A DNA stretch of 11,912 nucleotides from Gammaproteobacteria bacterium (GTDB lineage: Bacteria; Pseudomonadota; Gammaproteobacteria; Enterobacterales; Kangiellaceae), in the NCBI GenBank assembly GCA_013372875.1, contig JABXIW010000376.1, forward strand, positions 1-11,912, given 5' to 3'. This document shows, one piece after another, positions 1 through 6,627 of the stretch. Made by a program: the position numbers and the translations under genes. Position 1 is the first letter of the stretch; every line of letters begins with the position of its first letter. The notes below the pieces were generated by a model. It worked only from the letters and a program-made list of their open reading frames with translations, had not been told where the DNA came from and did no database searches.

Positions 1-99
1 AAGATAAATACCCGGTACGGCAACTTTGTGAATTTTTTGATTGATCGGGTTTTGATGGCTTTCACCGTAGGCTTCTAACCAGTCAGATAGTGCTCGCAT
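1..99 (-). CDS. Mpo1-like (DUF962/YGL010w family) protein, partial
   Basis: This is the N-terminal 33 codons of a gene that leaves the window at its left edge. The reading begins MRALSDWLEAYGESHQNP and continues to PGIYL. The pattern YGxSHxNPxNxxIHxxxVP is the start of the DUF962/Mpo1 family, small membrane proteins with conserved histidines. Yeast Mpo1 is an Fe-dependent dioxygenase in fatty-acid alpha-oxidation; the role of bacterial members is less clear. The two histidines visible here, His15 and His23, fit the conserved set. The ATG at 97-99 is preceded by GGGAAG four bases upstream, which supports this start. It lies 124 bp downstream of the YjbR gene on the same strand, so co-transcription is possible. 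Family assignment is from motif memory over a short stretch; the membrane segments are outside the window. Confidence 0.72.
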   Translation of the reverse strand, partial: MRALSDWLEAYGESHQNPINQKIHKVAVPGIYL

Positions 100-223
100 A
101 TCACTTCCCTTTTTACGCAACTTCTTTTTATATAGCCCGAGCTCAAAAAAGGTGCGAGTTTTTCAGCGAGCAATTGATGGTTTTCGTTATTGCCTAAACG
201 CTTTCCTGAAATGCTATTTGGCT

Positions 224-577
224 TCAGTGTCCAAGCAATGTACGTTGCGCTTTGGGCAGTTTCGCTACAACCAAATCATAGGAGCGCTCGCACAAGTCTT
301 GAATGAGACCATCTTCGGCATCACCATTGAAATACACTGTGACCCAATGGCGTTTGTTAAGGTGGTAGCCCGGTGTGATGTCGGTAAACTGGGACGTTAG
401 CACTTCTCCATCTTCCGGTTTCACTTTAACACTGACGTATTCTCGACCACCACGCTCCGCGATTATCGCGAACATCTTGCCTTTTACTTTGAACACAAGC
501 GCGTCAGGGCCGAAAGGGAAGTCACTTTCGGCGCACATAAATGCCTCTAAATACGATTCCAATTCTTTGATATTCAT
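224..577 (-). CDS. MmcQ/YjbR-family protein
   Basis: A 117-residue protein of the MmcQ/YjbR family, which has the CyaY-like double-wing fold; DNA binding has been suggested for the family but no precise role is established. Visible family features are an N-terminal helix ending in FPFGPDALVFKVKGKMFA, the strand VSVKVKPEDGEVL, the segment TPGYHLNKRHWVTVYF, and a C-terminal helix with SYDLVVAKLPK. Length is normal for the family. An upstream in-frame ATG at 581-583 directly abuts the AAGGA ribosome binding site (584-588), while the ATG at 575-577 lies six bases from it, so the shorter start is preferred. It begins 33 bp after the MarR gene stop and is probably co-transcribed with it. Nothing in the sequence tells what it binds. 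Confidence 0.87.
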   Translation of the reverse strand: MNIKELESYLEAFMCAESDFPFGPDALVFKVKGKMFAIIAERGGREYVSVKVKPEDGEVLTSQFTDITPGYHLNKRHWVTVYFNGDAEDGLIQDLCERSYDLVVAKLPKAQRTLLGH

Positions 578-583
578 GCTCAT

Positions 584-588
584 TCCTT
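584..588 (-). promoter_or_regulatory. ribosome binding site that decides the yjbR-family start
   Basis: AAGGA on the minus strand. It touches the first in-frame ATG (581-583) but sits at the normal distance of six bases from the second ATG (575-577), which argues for the second. Confidence 0.6.
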
Positions 589-610
589 AGCTTTTTTGCG
601 ATGAGATTCG

Positions 611-1093
611 CTATTCAAATTGAGGCAGTAGTAACTTTAACGCCTGATTCACTTGTGACTTTTCGTCCGCCGACAATCCACTAATCAAACTATGTTGTAC
701 ATCCACATGCTCTTGGATCAACGACTCAATCAATGCCAAGCCTTCAGTTGTTAGCTCAACAGTAACACTGCGTCGGTCTTCTTTACTGTGCTCTCTGGCA
801 ATAAAGCCTTTCTTTTCTAGCTTGTCTAAGCGGTTGGTCATCGCTCCGGACGTGAGCATCATCGACGCAATCAACTCTGATGGGGTGAGACGGTAAGGCG
901 CTCCGGCACGGCGCAGCGTGGCTAACACATCAAATTCGCCCATTTTCAGGTCATATTGTTTGTGCAGATCAGCGACTCGACACTCCATATGTTTAGCAAT
1001 GCGCATTAGCCTACCCATAATAGCCATTGGTTCGGTATCAAGATCTGGTTTTTCCTTCGCCCACTGCGTTACTACTCTATCAATTGCGTCCAC
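611..1093 (-). CDS. MarR-family transcriptional regulator
   Basis: A 160-residue winged-helix regulator. The N-terminal dimerisation helices (about 1-45) lead into GEFDVLATLRRAG (52-64) and LTPSELIASMMLTSGAMTNRLDKLEKKGFI (69-98), the helix-turn-helix with its recognition helix near 83-96. The wing follows at about 100-118, with the family hallmark DRRSV and a LTTEG segment. Length is normal for MarR proteins. The start is a GTG (1091-1093). A GGAG lies 11 bases upstream, a weak arrangement, but the family N-terminus (DRVxxQWAxExPDLD) is complete from there, so a shorter start would cut into it. The gene is divergent from the EamA exporter and shares a 120-bp control region with it, the usual layout when a MarR protein represses itself and a transporter and is released by a small ligand. 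The ligand cannot be read from the sequence. Confidence 0.93.
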   Translation of the reverse strand: MDAIDRVVTQWAKEKPDLDTEPMAIMGRLMRIAKHMECRVADLHKQYDLKMGEFDVLATLRRAGAPYRLTPSELIASMMLTSGAMTNRLDKLEKKGFIAREHSKEDRRSVTVELTTEGLALIESLIQEHVDVQHSLISGLSADEKSQVNQALKLLLPQFE

Positions 1094-1140
1094 GAGTTTT
1101 CTTTCTCCAATACGAATTCGGCCTGACGATTTATTTTAAC

Positions 1141-1163
1141 ATAAAGATACTTTACAAAAAGTA
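1141..1163. promoter_or_regulatory. candidate MarR operator, site 1 (overlapping palindromes)
   Basis: ATAAAGATACTTTACA at 1141-1156 contains the arms TAAAG and CTTTA around ATA. Overlapping it, 1148-1163 is a perfect palindrome: TACTTT, four bases, AAAGTA. It is about 50 bp before the MarR start and within the likely promoter of that gene. Assignment to the adjacent MarR protein is inference from position and symmetry. Confidence 0.55.
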
Positions 1164-1198
1164 ATCTAGCGCGTACCTTTACAATTAATTATCTCAAC

Positions 1199-1214
1199 GT
1201 AAAGATATTTTACA
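1199..1214. promoter_or_regulatory. candidate MarR operator, site 2, at the exporter start codon
   Basis: GTAAAGATATTTTACA matches site 1 at 14 of 16 positions and has the arms GTAAA and TTTAC. Its last base is the A of the exporter ATG. It lies 58 bp from site 1. A protein bound here would block transcription or translation start of the exporter. Confidence 0.55.
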
Positions 1215-2101
1215 TGAACATATTGCTCGCAATGATCCCCGCATTTTTCTGGGGCACTACTTATGCCGTTACGCAGTTCACTCTTCCAGACTGGCCGCCT
1301 GTGTTGCTGGGAGCACTGCGGGCACTGCCAGCCGGACTACTGCTACTGGCAATCAAACCTTCGCTGCCCAAAAAGCACGAATGGAAAGTGTTATTGGTAT
1401 TGGGCACGATTAACATCGCCTTCTTCTTTGGCCTCATTTTTGTGATGGCGTTGACCCTACCTTCTGCAATTTCCGGTGTCGGCATGATTTCTGTCCCCGT
1501 CTTTGCCATGTTGTTTGGTTGGGCGGTTTACAAACGTCAGCCTAGCGCAATACAAGGTATTAGCGGCGCAGTGTTGATTGCGTTAGCGTGGTTCTTGTTC
1601 GATCCAAGCTCAATCTCGCTCAACCCTATCGGCTTAGGGGCGATGCTGGCGGCCATCATGTGCATCGTGATTGGCAGTAGCGTAACCAAATCACTCGGCA
1701 CAAAAATGCATTGGTGGACGGTACTCACGTGGCAGTTGATTTTGGGTGGAGTATTGCTGTCTATCGCCGCGGCTGTGTTAGCTATCATCAATCCGCAGCC
1801 TTATGTGCATGCCGTACAGAATATAGATATGACCAACACACTCGGGCTGCTTTGGGTCATTGTGCTCAACACCGCGCTAGGCTACGGCATGTATGTGTGG
1901 TTGTTGCAACGCATGTCTGTGGTCGACTTTACGTTTGGTGGCATTGCCAACCCGATTGCAGGGATCGTCTCTGGGTTATTGCTGTTGGGTGAAAACTTTA
2001 CCCCACTCCAATACAGCTTGATGGTGGGTATGATTGTGATGTCTTTACTACCTCAAATTTTAACGTCGTTGCACGCAAGAAAAGAAGCAATAACGGTTTA
2101 A
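1214..2101 (+). CDS. DMT-superfamily transporter (EamA domains)
   Basis: A 295-residue inner-membrane protein of the drug/metabolite transporter superfamily, which exports amino acids, metabolites or drugs in other members. It is built of about ten hydrophobic segments in two EamA halves (roughly 3-128 and 139-283). Each half opens with a typical signature: AMIPAFFWGTTYAVTQ with a following LRALPAGLLLL in the first, and NTALGYGMYVWLLQR plus ANPIAGIVSGLLLLGE in the second. Length is normal for the family. The ATG at 1214 is the only start that keeps the first membrane helix whole; the ribosome binding site is poor (AAAGA about nine bases upstream), and the start overlaps an operator-like palindrome. 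It is the only plus-strand gene here and is divergent from the MarR gene, which probably represses it. The substrate is not evident. Confidence 0.93.
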   Translation: MNILLAMIPAFFWGTTYAVTQFTLPDWPPVLLGALRALPAGLLLLAIKPSLPKKHEWKVLLVLGTINIAFFFGLIFVMALTLPSAISGVGMISVPVFAMLFGWAVYKRQPSAIQGISGAVLIALAWFLFDPSSISLNPIGLGAMLAAIMCIVIGSSVTKSLGTKMHWWTVLTWQLILGGVLLSIAAAVLAIINPQPYVHAVQNIDMTNTLGLLWVIVLNTALGYGMYVWLLQRMSVVDFTFGGIANPIAGIVSGLLLLGENFTPLQYSLMVGMIVMSLLPQILTSLHARKEAITV

Positions 2102-2128
2102 GTAATCATCCCCCATCATATTCAAGAG

Positions 2129-2160
2129 AACGCCCGATTTTGTATCGGGCGTTTTGTTAT
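2129..2160 (+). terminator. intrinsic terminator of the EamA gene
   Basis: A perfect 10-bp stem, AACGCCCGAT (2129-2138) with ATCGGGCGTT (2144-2153), has a five-base loop and is followed by TTGTTAT. It lies 27 bp after the exporter stop. It is less suited to the convergent AraC gene, since the minus-strand side lacks a T-run, but the hairpin may still serve both. Confidence 0.85.
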
Positions 2161-2169
2161 TCAATACGA

Positions 2170-2997
2170 TCAACTCGCTCTGAGCTGGGCTTGTTTTCGA
2201 TAAGCAAGCGGTGTGGCACCATATTCTTTTCTGAAACAGGCACCAAAATAAGAGGCATGCTTAAAACCACATAGCTCAGCTATTGCACTGACACTCGCGT
2301 CGCTATTGCACACCATTTGTTGTGCTGTATCTAGTCGTGCAGCCTGCAGCACGTCAGTAAACGTCGTCCCTTCCTTGTTCAACTTTCTTTTTACCGTCGA
2401 CTCACTCATGTAAACCAGTTTCGCAATTTCTTTGAGCGTCCACGGCTTCGTTAGATCTTTAGAAATCAGCGCGCGAATACGTGAAGACAACGAAGAATAT
2501 GAACGAGTTTCTGCCTGACTGGCGCTCTGCTCAAAGTGCATCAACAAATACAAAAGCATGCTGTTGATATCGAGCAATTCATCGTTTGAACGGTTACCAC
2601 AGCCCTTTTCTACCATTGCTTTTAATGCAGAGTAGATATCCACGATTCCTGGACGTAAAGTGAAACTCACCGCCACATTCCCCGAGAACACGCCATCGCA
2701 AAGCTCGCGGAAGTTCAACTGTTGATTGAGTTTTTCAATGAAACACGCAGCCAGTCTGAAACCCGAAATATTGGCATTTTCTACAAACGAATTGATGGCG
2801 ATTTGCCCTTTGAAATCCGCGCCAATAGCGACCAAGCAAGGTGGTTCGATAAACTGTTTAATACCTTTAGAATCACATAACTCCAAAGCACAGTTATGGT
2901 TTAAGACAATGTAAAAATCCGTCGAACTAATATCAAACTTTTGATTTATCGGACAGTGTTTCACCTGCCCGTCAAGAACCTCAATCAAAGCCTTCAT
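2170..2997 (-). CDS. AraC-family transcriptional regulator
   Basis: A 275-residue regulator. The C-terminal AraC/XylS DNA-binding domain fills about 168-270, with a first helix-turn-helix at 186-208 (WTLKEIAKLVYMSESTVKRK) and a second at about 235-266, carrying the family signature GFKHASYFGACFRKEYGATPLAYR. The first 160 residues are an unclassified sensing or dimerisation region containing a short beta-rich stretch; no cupin motif is clear. Length is typical. The ATG at 2995-2997 has GGAAA seven bases upstream. The gene stands alone between the EamA terminator and the hairpin after alaX, so its targets are not shown by its neighbours. A sigma-70-like promoter can be proposed at 3056-3083. 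The regulator class is certain; effector and regulon are unknown. Confidence 0.93.
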   Translation of the reverse strand: MKALIEVLDGQVKHCPINQKFDISSTDFYIVLNHNCALELCDSKGIKQFIEPPCLVAIGADFKGQIAINSFVENANISGFRLAACFIEKLNQQLNFRELCDGVFSGNVAVSFTLRPGIVDIYSALKAMVEKGCGNRSNDELLDINSMLLYLLMHFEQSASQAETRSYSSLSSRIRALISKDLTKPWTLKEIAKLVYMSESTVKRKLNKEGTTFTDVLQAARLDTAQQMVCNSDASVSAIAELCGFKHASYFGACFRKEYGATPLAYRKQAQLRAS

Positions 2998-3055
2998 TTA
3001 CATTTCCAAAATGAGTGTCAACGCTATCTTGAAACGATATGAACAAAGTGTGTGA

Positions 3056-3083
3056 ATGTTAGTTCTCGCGGTCAGAGAGTCAA
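3056..3083 (-). promoter_or_regulatory. candidate sigma-70 promoter for the AraC-family gene
   Basis: On the minus strand TTGACT (3078-3083) is separated by 16 bp from TAACAT (3056-3061), giving a leader of about 50 bases. Only sequence resemblance supports it. Confidence 0.4.
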
Positions 3084-3098
3084 TTTGATATTTTTTAA

Positions 3099-3125
3099 TC
3101 AGCGTTCAGAAATACTGAACGCTGA
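3099..3125. repeat. perfect inverted repeat after the alaX reading frame
   Basis: TCAGCGTTCAG (3099-3109) and CTGAACGCTGA (3115-3125) form an 11-bp stem with a five-base loop, seven bases past the alaX stop. On the minus strand it is followed by TTAAAAAA rather than a T-run, so it is not a classic intrinsic terminator. It may act as a transcript 3'-end stabiliser or weak terminator. Confidence 0.6.
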
Positions 3126-3131
3126 AATCGG

Positions 3132-3773
3132 TTAGCTAACCAGAGTAATTTCGACTCTTTCTTTTCCTTTACCAACGTTTTTACGTTTTAAGGCAATGCA
3201 GCCAACTTCAGAGGTGCGTTTAAGATGCGTACCACCGCAAGGCACTTGAGCGAAGCCTTCCACTTTCCAATAGCGCCTTTCTTGGCCTTCGTCAGAGAAT
3301 GCGCTCTCAATCTCAGCGTTCGAATCGATAACTGCCTGAGCTCGTTGTTGAAACTCCGCTAGCAGTGGCGTGATGCCTTCAGGCCATTCAAAATCAATTC
3401 TGCTTTTATCTGCGGAGATATGTGCACCAACCTTCTGAATGTTTGTAAGTTTTTGCGTGAACAGTTCAAGTATGACTTCCGCCGCAAAGTGAAGCTTCAT
3501 CAACGCATAACGCCTTTACCAGTCAATTTGAGTGATCACTTGGTCGCCAACTCGAAACGTCGGTTGACGTTCTAGAGTGTAAACAATGCGTGAGCCAGAC
3601 TTAATTGCACCGACAACAGGAATCCCGTCGATCGTACCTGCATCGCTCTCTTGTCCGCCGGATTCAGCATAAAAAATAGTGTGGGATAACTCGACTTTTT
3701 TGTCCGAAATTCGAGTTACCGTGGAGGTAAGTTCTGTTTGGTAAGAGTTTTTCCAAAATACCTTGACGGTCAT
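3132..3773 (-). pseudogene. AlaX-type alanyl-tRNA editing protein, interrupted by an in-frame stop
   Basis: AlaX proteins are free-standing relatives of the AlaRS editing domain that hydrolyse mischarged Ser-tRNA(Ala) or Gly-tRNA(Ala). The frame from ATG 3771-3773 (ribosome binding site AAGGAAGG at 3778-3785) gives 85 residues with the SGGQxxDxG motif (38-46), then meets TAA at 3516-3518. The same frame continues without a shift as RRYALMKLHFAAE to the normal end, with the CGGTH metal/substrate motif at 179-183. Removing the stop gives 213 codons, a normal length for a short AlaX. The usual HxxxH motif is HFAAE here (95-99), a variant that may mark a subfamily. A single C-to-T change of CAA to TAA would explain the break. 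Reinitiation is conceivable: AAAGG overlaps the stop, nine bases before TTG 3501-3503. A nonsense pseudogene is most likely; a sequencing error or readthrough is not excluded. Confidence 0.85.
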
Positions 3774-3809
3774 ATGGCCTTCCTTTGCACATAATATTGA
3801 CGTACATCG

Positions 3810-3837
3810 ATGCTACGCGGCTAATAAGTGAAGTCAA
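3810..3837 (-). promoter_or_regulatory. candidate sigma-70 promoter for alaX
   Basis: Minus-strand TTGACT (3832-3837) and TAGCAT (3810-3815) are 16 bp apart, about 37 bp before the alaX ATG. Supported by motif match only. Confidence 0.4.
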
Positions 3838-3853
3838 GCGATGCTGATGAGAT

Positions 3854-3881
3854 AAAAAATAAGCTCCCGAAGGAGCCTATT
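3854..3881 (-). terminator. intrinsic terminator of the BIG2 lipoprotein gene (UUCG loop)
   Basis: On the minus strand AATAGGCTCC, loop TTCG, then GGAGCTTATT forms a 10-bp stem (3858-3867 with 3872-3881; one G-U pair) closed by a C-UUCG-G tetraloop and followed by a T-run. It begins 24 bp after the lipoprotein stop. Confidence 0.88.
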
Positions 3882-3904
3882 CACTTACTTTCACTAACTT
3901 TCAA

Positions 3905-6115
3905 TTACTTAAGAGGAACGCCAGGCGCGTCAGACACGCAGGAAGCATAAGCCGGGTCTCGAGCATCCATCACCAACTGCGCTCGACCTCGATGCAGGTT
4001 AATGATGTCATACACGACGCCCTCATGATGCGGTAAATCCATTAGCGAAGTAGACCAATATTCCGAATTCGCTGGCCAACCAAAACCTCCGCCATCTTTG
4101 TCTTCTTCATAGATGCTTTTAGTCCCGTCCCAAACACTGCCTCGTGATGCACGATACAAGCTAAACAACTCATTGCGTGTGGCACGACGCCAGTTGTCAC
4201 GGCCAGCAAAGTTTCTTACAGACAAATCATGACACCAGTTTGCGTATTGGCTGGTTAAGCCTGCGCGATCACGTCCGTATTGGTTGAACATCGCAAAGTC
4301 ACCCACAGGGCCGCGTGTACCGTCTTCCGTTTTGATGCCAACGTAAGTTTTCGGTTTTGTCGCGTCGTAGCTCAAAGGTTTAACAAGCTCATAGCCTAGT
4401 TTGTTCATGAGCTTCACTGATGGTGGTGCGGTAAATAGGCGACCATCTTCATCACTCGCTACCATCAAACACGCTTCCGCGCTTCCTTCTCCTGAACGAG
4501 GCTGTGGGCAAATAGAGATGGCAGACTCTTTTTCTTCCGCCTCAACAACCTTGACCTCAGAGGTGCCTTTTAATTCCCCAAAGGAAGCTGAAATGGTGAC
4601 CGAACCAAGCTGAGCACTATTTGAGAGTCCACCAGCAATCAAATCTAAAACCGCTTTATTACTGCTTCGCCATGTCACTCGATGCGTTACATCCTGAGTG
4701 GTTTCATCGCTATATTTACCGTAGGCATAAAATCGCTGGACGTTCTTTTCCTCTAGAGTGATTTCACTAGGATGAACATGGATTTTTTCTAACACCGCAT
4801 TCGTTACTTGAATTTGCAATGGTGCACTGGTGATCGCATCTTTGGTGGCGTAAACCATTGCCTGCCCTACCGCAAGACCTTTAACGCGATCGCCTTCTAG
4901 TTGTAGGACATCTTGATTATCAACCCACCAAGCAACCTGTTCGGTCAACTCAACGCGGCTTTCATCGCTATAGACTCCTTGTGCAGACAGCAAAGTCGAG
5001 TTGCCTTTTGCCACGCTCGACGCATTCGTTGTCACTTCAATATTTGTTAGGATTGCATCGGTTACCTGCACTTGTATTGGCTCGCTTTGCACACCATCTG
5101 ACGCAGCCGTCACCAACGCTGTTCCTTTATGTTTGGCTTTCACAACGTTGTCGACAATCTCAACCACATCGTTGTCGGCGTGCCAAGTGATGCCTCGGGT
5201 GAGGTCGACTTGTTCACCATCGCTCAACGTTCCCATGACCACCAAAGGCTTATGTGTGCCCAACGGCATTTCCAGTGCGGTTGACGAAATGTCCATACTC
5301 ACTAATACCGCAGGCGTGACAGTAATAGAACCATGCGTACTGGTTAAGCCATCAAGCTCGGCATAGATATCCGCGTCACCCTCATCTTGTGCGGTGAAAA
5401 TACCATTTATGCCTGGCATGACAACGCTACAATCTGTGGAGTCCCACTCTACGAGATGGCTAATATCACGAGTTTGTTTGTCGGTATATTCACCGTAAGC
5501 TTTCGCTTGAAAGCTTAGCCCTTTGGCAATCGCCTTATGTGGCAGATCGAAGTAAATGTTGGTCAACTTCGCGTCCACAACCTGTACAGTCATTTCGCTA
5601 CTGAACTCATCTAGGTCTGCGCGAATGACCGAAACACCCGTTTTCACCGCTGTAATCACACCGCGTTCGTCGATGTTAACAATGTCAGCATTTTCAACGT
5701 TCCAAACAACTTGTGATGTAAGGTCGTCTTGAGTGTCATCGTTATAAAAGCCGATGACTTTCACCTGTGCCAGCTCACCCTCTGCAAGCGACACACGGCT
5801 TTGGTTTAGCGCAATACGAGACACCACTTTGTCTGGTACTGGCGGCTCGGGAATAACGGGATCAGAAGGCTCCGGCGGCGTCACCTCTGGCGTTTCAGGA
5901 ACTTCTGGTTTGGAAATATCAGGAAACTCAGGCACTGGCAGTTCCGGTATTGGTGCTTCAATTTCTGGCTCGTCAGGTAATACTTCTTCTGGCAAGCTCA
6001 TTGGTGGTTGGCTAGTGCTGCTTCCACTGTCGCTATTACAACCAAACAAACTCGTGAGGAGTAATAGCATTGCGATCTTATTAAAAGTATTTTTGCTTAT
6101 CATAGAGTCAAACAT
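3905..6115 (-). CDS. surface lipoprotein with five BIG2 Ig-like repeats and a DUF1566/Lcl-like C-terminus
   Basis: A 736-residue predicted outer-membrane lipoprotein. Residues 11-26 form a lipoprotein signal ending in the lipobox LFGC with Cys26 as lipidation site; Asn27 at +2 does not match the inner-membrane retention rule. Residues 35-96 are a Pro/Glu-rich stalk. Five tandem units of about 86 residues follow (97-182, 183-269, 270-354, 355-440, 441-526), each with the BIG2 pattern: an LxxI start, a YxDxxxxDLT turn, a VxW strand and a G-xxxVxA strand. The C-terminal 210 residues contain four cysteines (536, 549, 628, 726) and WCHDLSVRNFAGRDNWRRAT plus EYWSTS, resembling the DUF1566/Lcl C-terminal domain found in surface proteins. 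Start: ATG 6113-6115 or ATG 6101-6103 (Met5); neither has a strong ribosome binding site. An adhesion or biofilm role is inference from architecture. The 63-residue protein gene lies 54 bp upstream and may share its transcript. Confidence 0.92.
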   Translation of the reverse strand: MFDSMISKNTFNKIAMLLLLTSLFGCNSDSGSSTSQPPMSLPEEVLPDEPEIEAPIPELPVPEFPDISKPEVPETPEVTPPEPSDPVIPEPPVPDKVVSRIALNQSRVSLAEGELAQVKVIGFYNDDTQDDLTSQVVWNVENADIVNIDERGVITAVKTGVSVIRADLDEFSSEMTVQVVDAKLTNIYFDLPHKAIAKGLSFQAKAYGEYTDKQTRDISHLVEWDSTDCSVVMPGINGIFTAQDEGDADIYAELDGLTSTHGSITVTPAVLVSMDISSTALEMPLGTHKPLVVMGTLSDGEQVDLTRGITWHADNDVVEIVDNVVKAKHKGTALVTAASDGVQSEPIQVQVTDAILTNIEVTTNASSVAKGNSTLLSAQGVYSDESRVELTEQVAWWVDNQDVLQLEGDRVKGLAVGQAMVYATKDAITSAPLQIQVTNAVLEKIHVHPSEITLEEKNVQRFYAYGKYSDETTQDVTHRVTWRSSNKAVLDLIAGGLSNSAQLGSVTISASFGELKGTSEVKVVEAEEKESAISICPQPRSGEGSAEACLMVASDEDGRLFTAPPSVKLMNKLGYELVKPLSYDATKPKTYVGIKTEDGTRGPVGDFAMFNQYGRDRAGLTSQYANWCHDLSVRNFAGRDNWRRATRNELFSLYRASRGSVWDGTKSIYEEDKDGGGFGWPANSEYWSTSLMDLPHHEGVVYDIINLHRGRAQLVMDARDPAYASCVSDAPGVPLK

Positions 6116-6169
6116 TCAAACTTTTATTATTAGACAACATTAAAAATTCAAATTATGAATACAAACAAC

Positions 6170-6361
6170 TCAGCAATACCGCTGACTGGTTAGCGCTTCG
6201 TATGTATGAAACTTTTTCTCTAATTCAACCTCCAACTCAGCTCTGTTTTTAGTATCTCTCATCAAGATGTTTTCTCGATAACGGGTAATTGCTGAAATTA
6301 ATTCACTTTTGGCCATCGCTAATTGCTCGTCAAACGAGCACATGAACTCATGTTCACTCAT
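6170..6361 (-). CDS. small protein of unknown function (63 aa)
   Basis: An unrecognised open frame from ATG 6359-6361 to TGA 6170-6172, read MSEHEFMCSFDEQLAM to SQRYC. It is charged and probably mostly helical (AMAKSELISAITRYRENI and NRAELEVELEKKFHTYEAL), with cysteines at position 8 and at the very C-terminus, and no signal peptide or membrane segment. A GTG four codons upstream could also start it, but GAGA before the ATG is the only, weak, ribosome-binding candidate. Support comes from its length in a gap with no other frame, its position directly before the lipoprotein gene on the same strand, and a plausible promoter at 6440-6468. It may be co-transcribed with the lipoprotein. No function is proposed. 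Confidence 0.55.
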   Translation of the reverse strand: MSEHEFMCSFDEQLAMAKSELISAITRYRENILMRDTKNRAELEVELEKKFHTYEALTSQRYC

Positions 6362-6439
6362 CGTGATTCTCACAATACATAAATTTAGAAATTACATTCT
6401 GTTTATTTACTTCGACGACCATCTATGAGATGGCAAAAA

Positions 6440-6468
6440 AATGTAATGGGAAGTGCTCAGTTCGACAA
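6440..6468 (-). promoter_or_regulatory. candidate promoter for the small gene and lipoprotein
   Basis: Minus-strand TTGTCG (6463-6468), 17-bp spacer, TACATT (6440-6445). The leader to ATG 6361 would be about 70 bases and contains a 6-bp hairpin (CCATCT/AGATGG, 6419-6433). Resemblance only. Confidence 0.35.
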
Positions 6469-6581
6469 TATGCCGAATATCAAAATCGTCTCATCGTGAT
6501 ATAAAAATCAGCTCAAGTTTTCGATTTAGAGTTGGGAGCCATTTTTAATGACTTCCCTATTTTCTGGTAAACAATAGGCAA

Positions 6582-6609
6582 GAAAAAAGGTGCCACATTG
6601 GACACCTTT
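6582..6609 (-). terminator. intrinsic terminator of the CSS-EAL gene
   Basis: Minus-strand AAAGGTG (from 6603-6609) pairs with CACCTTT (6586-6592), with a further CCA/TGG pairing inside, and runs into TTTTTTCTT. It starts 18 bp past the EAL stop codon. Confidence 0.82.
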
Positions 6610-6627
6610 AAAATCAACGAACAGAAG

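Noticed and set aside
134..172. Possible terminator hairpin after the YjbR gene
   Set aside because: GCT-AAAAA/TTTTT-AGC pairings on the minus strand are broken by mismatches and the stem is mostly A-T; too weak to annotate.
3099..3125. Calling the 11-bp hairpin an intrinsic terminator for alaX
   Set aside because: The minus-strand sequence after the stem is A-rich, not T-rich, so it lacks the U-tract; listed as an inverted repeat instead.
3132..3503. Treating the second alaX segment as an independent gene
   Set aside because: It is in the same frame as the first segment, lacks its own promoter and begins inside the conserved editing domain; one interrupted gene explains both parts better.
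5754..6143. A 129-codon plus-strand frame rich in Gly and Ser
   Set aside because: It is the antisense of the proline-rich stalk and signal peptide of the lipoprotein gene; the Gly/Ser bias mirrors Pro and Ser codons, and there is no family signature.
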